From Hyphomicrobiaceae bacterium (lineage in GTDB: Bacteria > Pseudomonadota > Alphaproteobacteria > Rhizobiales > Hyphomicrobiaceae): 64,000 bases of DNA. Below, one piece after another: positions 60,023-64,000 of the stretch. The DNA lies in assembly GCA_016793635.1 (NCBI GenBank), contig JAEUMD010000001.1, positions 124,001-188,000 of the forward strand, written 5' to 3'. The position numbers and the translations under genes are program-made. The notes beneath the pieces are model-generated. The model ran no database searches. It saw only the letters and a program-made list of their open reading frames with translations, and was not told where the DNA came from. The stretch's first letter is position 1; every line of letters starts with the position of its first letter.

Positions 60023-61411
60023 TCAGGTCGCCTGCGCGGCGGGAGCATTCTCCGGATTTTCCAGAAACTCGGCCAAAGCTCGGTCGCTCAACGCACCGAG
60101 CCAGTTGGCGATACCCTCGGCCGCCATGACTCCGGTGGCATAGGTCGCCTGCAAGAGATATCCGCCGGTCGGGGCTTCCCAGTCGAGCATCTCACCGGCA
60201 GCGAACAGACCCGGTCGCGATCGCACCATCAGATTGGCGTCCAGCGCGTCGAATGGAAGTCCGCCAGCCGTCGAGATGGCGCGGTCGAGCCCGGCTGTTG
60301 CGGTGACGATCAGCGGCACGGCCTTGATGAGGCGCGCGAGCGAAGCTGGATCGCCCGGCAACGCTCCGCCGCCTTCCTCGCGCAACAGCGCGATTGCGGC
60401 GGGTGAGAGCCCTGTCGCTTTGCGCAACCACGTCGCCGCGGACTGCTTACCGCGAGGACGGGCGAGACGCTTCTCGAGCTCCCCCGCGTCGAGATCGGGC
60501 CGTAGGTCGATTGCGATGCTCGCGCCGTGCGTGGAACGAGCGAGCGCGCGGCGGATACACGGGATCGCGGCATAGACCGGACCACCTTCGAGACCCGACT
60601 GCGTGACGATAGCCTCGCCCGCGAAGCGCGCGCCGTCGATACTCAAGGTGATCCGCTTCAACGGCGCGCCTGCGTGGCGGGTGCGCATGGCGTCGCTCCA
60701 TGCGATGCGCACGCCACAGTTCGCGGGCAACAGCTCCGCGACCTCGATGCCGGCGACGCGCAGCGCCTCCGCCCAGGCCCCGTCCGAGCCGAGGCGCGGC
60801 CAGCTCGCGCCACCGCAGGCGAGCAGAACGGCGCTTGCTTGGATCTCGATGCGCTCGCCGGACGGCGTGTCGATCAGCGGAGCGCCACTGCCCAGAGCGA
60901 ATCCGACGAACCGGCGGCGGGTATGCAGCCGGACGCCCAACCGATCGAGACGCATCAGCCATGCACGGAGCAGGGGAGAAGCCTTCATCGCACGCGGGAA
61001 CACGCGCCCGCTCGAACCGATGAACGTTTCCTGCCCGAGACCTTCCGCGTGGGCACGCAGATCGTCCGGCGTGAATGCGCGCAGCGCCTTCTCCAGCAGC
61101 GGATGAAGCGGCGTATAGCGGCGCAGAAAAGCGTCGATCGGCTCGGAATGGGTGAGGTTGAGGCCGCCGCGGCCCGCCAAGAGCAGTTTTCGCGCGGGCG
61201 ACGCCATCTGGTCGTAGACGTCGACCGAATATCCCCTCGTCGCCAGCCGCTCGGCTGCCATGAGGCCGGCCGGTCCGGCACCGACGATGGCGATCGACGA
61301 TGTGGCTCGGGCGATGGTTGGCGGCGACGCCGGAGAAGGCACACTTACCGCCGGGTGCGCGGCCGGTTTCGCGGGTTCGCCGTCTTGTCCGCCTTCCCCG
61401 ATCCTCGCCAT
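60023..61411 (-). CDS. TIGR03862 family flavoprotein (HI0933/BaiN-like)
   Basis: The start overlaps the glyoxalase stop (TGATG), giving a 462-aa protein. The FAD motif IAIVGAGPAGLMAAERLA is followed by the family pattern SPARKLLLAGRGGLNLTHSE, GQETFIGSSGRVFPRAMKASPLLRAW (in two parts), ACGGASWPRLGSDG and the C-terminal GLFAAGEMLDWEAPTGGYLLQ. These match TIGR03862, a branch of the HI0933-like flavoproteins with no assigned reaction. It is translationally coupled to glyoxalase I, which may be coincidence of gene order or a shared role in electrophile metabolism. Confidence 0.88.
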   Translation of the reverse strand: MARIGEGGQDGEPAKPAAHPAVSVPSPASPPTIARATSSIAIVGAGPAGLMAAERLATRGYSVDVYDQMASPARKLLLAGRGGLNLTHSEPIDAFLRRYTPLHPLLEKALRAFTPDDLRAHAEGLGQETFIGSSGRVFPRAMKASPLLRAWLMRLDRLGVRLHTRRRFVGFALGSGAPLIDTPSGERIEIQASAVLLACGGASWPRLGSDGAWAEALRVAGIEVAELLPANCGVRIAWSDAMRTRHAGAPLKRITLSIDGARFAGEAIVTQSGLEGGPVYAAIPCIRRALARSTHGASIAIDLRPDLDAGELEKRLARPRGKQSAATWLRKATGLSPAAIALLREEGGGALPGDPASLARLIKAVPLIVTATAGLDRAISTAGGLPFDALDANLMVRSRPGLFAAGEMLDWEAPTGGYLLQATYATGVMAAEGIANWLGALSDRALAEFLENPENAPAAQAT

Positions 61412-61851
61412 CACCACGTTCCGGTATTGGCCATCGATGCCCATGGCTCCTTCGGCTCAAGCCGGGCACCCTTCTGCAGAAGCTCGATCGAGATGCCGTC
61501 GGGCGTTCGGATGAAGGCCATGTAGCCGTCGCGCGGCGGGCGATTGATCGTCACGCCTTTGGCCTGAAGGTCCGCGCACGTCTGATAGATGTCGTCGACC
61601 TCGTAGGCGAGGTGGCCGAAATTGCGCCCGCCGGTATAGACCTCGGGGTCCCAATTGTAGGTGAGCTCGACCAGCGGTGCCGTCTCCTCCGCCGCGCGCC
61701 GGCGATCGCCCGGGGCTGCCAGGAATATCAGCGTGAACCGACCCTTGTCGTTCTCGACCCGCCGCATCTCGCGCATTCCGAGCTTGTTGCAGAAGAAGTC
61801 GACGCTCTGCTCGAGGTTCGAGACGCGGATCATGGTGTGCAGGTAGCGCAT
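61411..61851 (-). CDS. gloA: Lactoylglutathione lyase (glyoxalase I)
   Basis: GAAGGGA precedes the ATG. The 146-aa VOC-fold enzyme has the four metal ligands in two beta-alpha-beta-beta-beta modules: His in [13 protein letters not shown], Glu in [12 protein letters not shown], His in [13 protein letters not shown] and Glu in [10 protein letters not shown]. GloA converts the hemithioacetal of methylglyoxal and glutathione to S-lactoylglutathione. It is the first gene of a two-gene unit with the flavoprotein. Confidence 0.9.
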   Translation of the reverse strand: MRYLHTMIRVSNLEQSVDFFCNKLGMREMRRVENDKGRFTLIFLAAPGDRRRAAEETAPLVELTYNWDPEVYTGGRNFGHLAYEVDDIYQTCADLQAKGVTINRPPRDGYMAFIRTPDGISIELLQKGARLEPKEPWASMANTGTW

Positions 61852-62611
61852 GGGTCTGGTCCCTTCTTGCCCGTTCTTTTCGCGTTTTGCGGTGCGTAGC
61901 GGCGGTAGTGACCGTTTGGAGGACATTGCCCGATCAGGCCGGGATCGCATCATTGCCAAGGTGACGCGGGCGGCATGGCGGGAAACGTCACTGGCAATCA
62001 ACCGAGAGCTAGGCGATACGGCCGCACCCTGCAAGGTGAGGGGATGGCAGGGTGTGTTGCGAAACGGATACACCATTCAAGGTTTGTGCTGCTGCCTACC
62101 CGCCGGGCACCCGTTGGGCAGATGTGGGGCAGACGTGCATAAACACTGTTCGCAGTCAGGTTGGCCTGCGACATCGCGGACGCCAAGTACCCATTCCACC
62201 GCACCGAATCATGCCTGTCGCTGATTCGCAAAAATCCATCCACAGACGAACCAATCGGCGCGCGGATCATTGCCCGGTTCAACCGCCACCTGTGTCAAAA
62301 GGAACCGAGTACGTTGTATGGCGATAACTTATGTTTAACATATCGTTAACCCATTCATACTGATGTTGATATCTAACCGCGAAAAGCGCTCGATAGCTCC
62401 TTTTTCAGCAGGGGGGCTATCACTTCGGGGCGCCGGTGGTATTCTCCGTCCCGTCGCTGCACCGCCAACTGGAGAGGGGCAATTCAACAGGGGGCACAGC
62501 GCAGCGCGACGGTACGGGGCGGCAGCAACAGCAGCCTCGATAGCAGCACCGGCTGAGAGGCGGTCGGTGAGGCTTTTGTGCAACGTAATTCAAAGTAGCG
62601 GGGGTGTGTCG
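61852..62611. other. Divergent intergenic region, 760 bases, with AT-rich centre
   Basis: This lies between gloA (minus) and the cold-shock gene (plus). No gene is supported. It contains an AT-rich stretch at about 62310-62380 with a CtrA-type box, followed by about 200 bases that would be a long leader of the cold-shock transcript. Confidence 0.5.
62335..62350. promoter_or_regulatory. CtrA-type box TTAA-N7-TTAAC
   Basis: TTAA-CATATCG-TTAAC matches the CtrA consensus TTAA-N7-TTAA(C). It lies in the AT-rich region 260 bases before the cold-shock gene start. CtrA is a cell-cycle regulator of Alphaproteobacteria. Confidence 0.55.
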
Positions 62612-63214
62612 ATGGTAGCCAATAAGCTGCCTTCCGAGTATATGGCGGGAGACCAATCGGAAGTCGGTAATCTCGAGCGCCGAGACGATCAGAACGTCGA
62701 GGTTTTCGAAGTTGCGGGCCAGATCAAGTGGTTCGATGCTTCGAAGGGCTATGGGTTCATTGTGCCGGACAACGGCCTGCCCGACATTCTACTTCACGTG
62801 ACTTGCCTGCGCGCTGGTGGATACCAGACGGCTTATGAGGGCGCGCGGGTGCACTGTCAGGTCATGGCTCGCCCAAAGGGCATGCAGGCTTTTCGCATCA
62901 TCTCGATGGACGAGAGCAGTGCGATCCATCCTTCCCAGCTTCCGCAGCGGACCCACGTCATCGTCCAGCCGGAGAGCGACTGGGAGCGGGCCATGGTCAA
63001 GTGGTTCAACCGTATCCGCGGTTTCGGCTTCCTGACGCGTGGCGAGGGTTCGCCCGACATTTTCGTCCATATGGAAACCCTGCGCCGCTTCGGCTTCACG
63101 GAATTGCGCCCCGGCCAGCTCGTTCAGGTGCGCTGGGGGCATGGCTCGAAGGGCTGCATGGCGGCCGAGCTTCGCCCCGACGGTGTGCAGAGCGGATTGC
63201 CTTCGTCTCACTGA
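62612..63214 (+). CDS. Cold-shock protein with two cold-shock domains
   Basis: The 200-aa protein has a 30-residue N-terminal extension then two cold-shock domains: [16 protein letters not shown] with DILLHV (about residues 36-65) and [16 protein letters not shown] with DIFVHM (about 127-155). Each has RNP1 (KGYGFIV, RGFGFLT) and RNP2. Dual-domain CspD-like proteins are frequent in Alphaproteobacteria and bind single-stranded nucleic acid. GGGGGTG precedes the ATG. It is followed after 39 bases by a DUF192 gene, a pairing I expect to be conserved in this order. Confidence 0.93.
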   Translation: MVANKLPSEYMAGDQSEVGNLERRDDQNVEVFEVAGQIKWFDASKGYGFIVPDNGLPDILLHVTCLRAGGYQTAYEGARVHCQVMARPKGMQAFRIISMDESSAIHPSQLPQRTHVIVQPESDWERAMVKWFNRIRGFGFLTRGEGSPDIFVHMETLRRFGFTELRPGQLVQVRWGHGSKGCMAAELRPDGVQSGLPSSH

Positions 63215-63253
63215 GGCGTACAGTCTCGGCCGGATTCGAAGAACCGAGGCTGC

Positions 63254-63853
63254 ATGCGCGATAGAAAGAAATCGGGGGGGTCGGTGCAGCGCGCCGCCCC
63301 TTCTTTCGTTTTTCCCGTCGTTCTGATCCTCGCCGTGGCTATGGCGGCGTGGCACTGGCTCGGCGGAGAACTTCCCCTTCGCGAGCTTGGACGGCTTGCG
63401 GAGAAAGTCGGCGCGCCGTTCTCTGCGGCACCAAAGGCAGGGAAGTCACCGGCTCCAGCCGTGGCCGCGGACCGGCTGGTGCTGGCGACCGCGAAGGGCC
63501 GGCATGAGATCTCTGTCGAGATTGCCGACACGCCGGAAAAGCAGGCGGTCGGCTTGATGTTCCGCCGGTCGATGGCCGCGGACCATGGCATGCTGTTTCC
63601 GTATCGCTCGGAGCAGGAGCTCACCATGTGGATGAGCAACACGTACATCTCGCTGGACATGGTGTTCATCCGTGGTGACGGTACGGTGCACCGCGTCGCG
63701 CGCAACACCGAGCCGCTGTCGGAAGCGATCGTGCCCTCGCAGGGCCCAGTGCTGGCGGTCCTGGAGCTGATCGCCGGCTCGGCCGATCGCTATGGCATCG
63801 AGCCGGGCAATCGCGTCGAGCATCCGGTCTTCTCCGCCGCCGCCGCGCGCTGA
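63254..63853 (+). CDS. DUF192 family membrane-anchored protein
   Basis: The 199-aa protein has a basic start, one N-terminal membrane segment (VFPVVLILAVAMAAWHWLGG), a linker, and a DUF192 domain at about 75-190 (HEISVEIADTPEKQAVGLMF, RSMAADHGMLFPY, TMWMSNTYISLDMVFI, QGPVLAVLELIAGSADR). DUF192 proteins are small periplasmic proteins with no assigned activity. It lies 39 bases downstream of the cold-shock gene. Confidence 0.9.
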   Translation: MRDRKKSGGSVQRAAPSFVFPVVLILAVAMAAWHWLGGELPLRELGRLAEKVGAPFSAAPKAGKSPAPAVAADRLVLATAKGRHEISVEIADTPEKQAVGLMFRRSMAADHGMLFPYRSEQELTMWMSNTYISLDMVFIRGDGTVHRVARNTEPLSEAIVPSQGPVLAVLELIAGSADRYGIEPGNRVEHPVFSAAAAR

Positions 63854-63965
63854 GTGGCATCCTGCGGCGGCCGGGATCGTTTGCGGTCGTGGTGCTGAGC
63901 GTCGCCGGTCGAACACGTGCTTGACCCGCGCGGCGCAAACCGGCAGACATCTCCGCACGATCCGA

Positions 63966-64000
63966 CGGGGCGTAGCTCAGCCTGGTAGAGCACCTGCTTT
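63966..64000 (+). tRNA. tRNA, probably tRNA-Pro (5' half; cut by window edge)
   Basis: The sequence starts CGGGGCG (acceptor stem), then TAGCTCAGCCTGGTAGAGC (D arm), and CACCTGCTTT at the start of the anticodon arm, where the window ends. The CGGGGCG acceptor and CCTGGTAGAGC D loop match alphaproteobacterial tRNA-Pro. The anticodon is outside the window. Confidence 0.8.

Noticed and set aside
1-64000. Prophage, transposon or integrative element
   Set aside because: I saw no integrase, transposase, capsid or conjugation genes, no target-site duplications and no tRNA-linked attachment repeat.

Overview
The window is high-GC DNA packed with genes on both strands and reads as chromosome of an alphaproteobacterium, most likely order Hyphomicrobiales (Rhizobiales). 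Evidence: a GTTC-N7-GTTC SOS operator pair in front of an imuA-imuB-dnaE2 cassette, a TTAA-N7-TTAA CtrA-type box, a Zur-type palindrome before znuA, and families typical of the order (DUF2865, DUF1489, DUF2853, DUF192, a double cold-shock-domain protein). I see no prophage, insertion sequence, rRNA or CRISPR array. The window opens inside a DUF2865 gene and closes inside a tRNA, probably tRNA-Pro.

Layout. 1-18 kb is the least ordinary stretch. A minus-strand set (LysM-substrate-binding protein, PDC-type periplasmic sensor, diheme cytochrome c) diverges from a two-module solute-binding-like protein. Next come a membrane J-domain protein, a full-size bacterial dynamin-like GTPase, a bitopic membrane protein, a short dynamin-like GTPase and a flavocytochrome c sulfide dehydrogenase-type flavoprotein. 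After a large secreted protein of unknown function there is a compact two-gene unit: a patatin-like phospholipase and, overlapping it by 4 nt, a SLOG/LSDAT-type nucleotide-ligand sensor. 18-31 kb is metabolic: zinc alcohol dehydrogenase, aminotransferase, a TRAP transporter operon with an amidase, serine-glyoxylate-type aminotransferase, haloacid dehalogenase, universal stress protein and methylmalonate-semialdehyde dehydrogenase.

31.5-39 kb is a second signalling region: a response regulator and soluble histidine kinase, then a Rab/Ras-like small GTPase coupled by a 4-nt overlap to an OmpA-family protein that carries a roadblock/longin-like segment, then a small coiled-coil protein, with a CHASE2 membrane protein and a secreted FecR-like protein transcribed divergently. 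39-49.6 kb holds a fused indolepyruvate ferredoxin oxidoreductase, a metal-handling group (DUF1007, NicO-type Ni/Co transporter, thioredoxin-fold protein, TRAP-like binding protein), znuA and an L,D-transpeptidase. 50-57 kb is the SOS mutagenesis cassette. The rest is gamma-glutamyltransferase, two flavoproteins, glyoxalase I, the cold-shock protein and DUF192.

The best candidates for undescribed systems are (i) the SLOG-patatin pair, which has the architecture of a ligand sensor plus a membrane-damaging effector, (ii) the dynamin/J-domain/solute-sensor neighbourhood, and (iii) the small GTPase / roadblock-like OmpA / CHASE2 neighbourhood. All functional statements rest on motif reading by eye; no database search was run.
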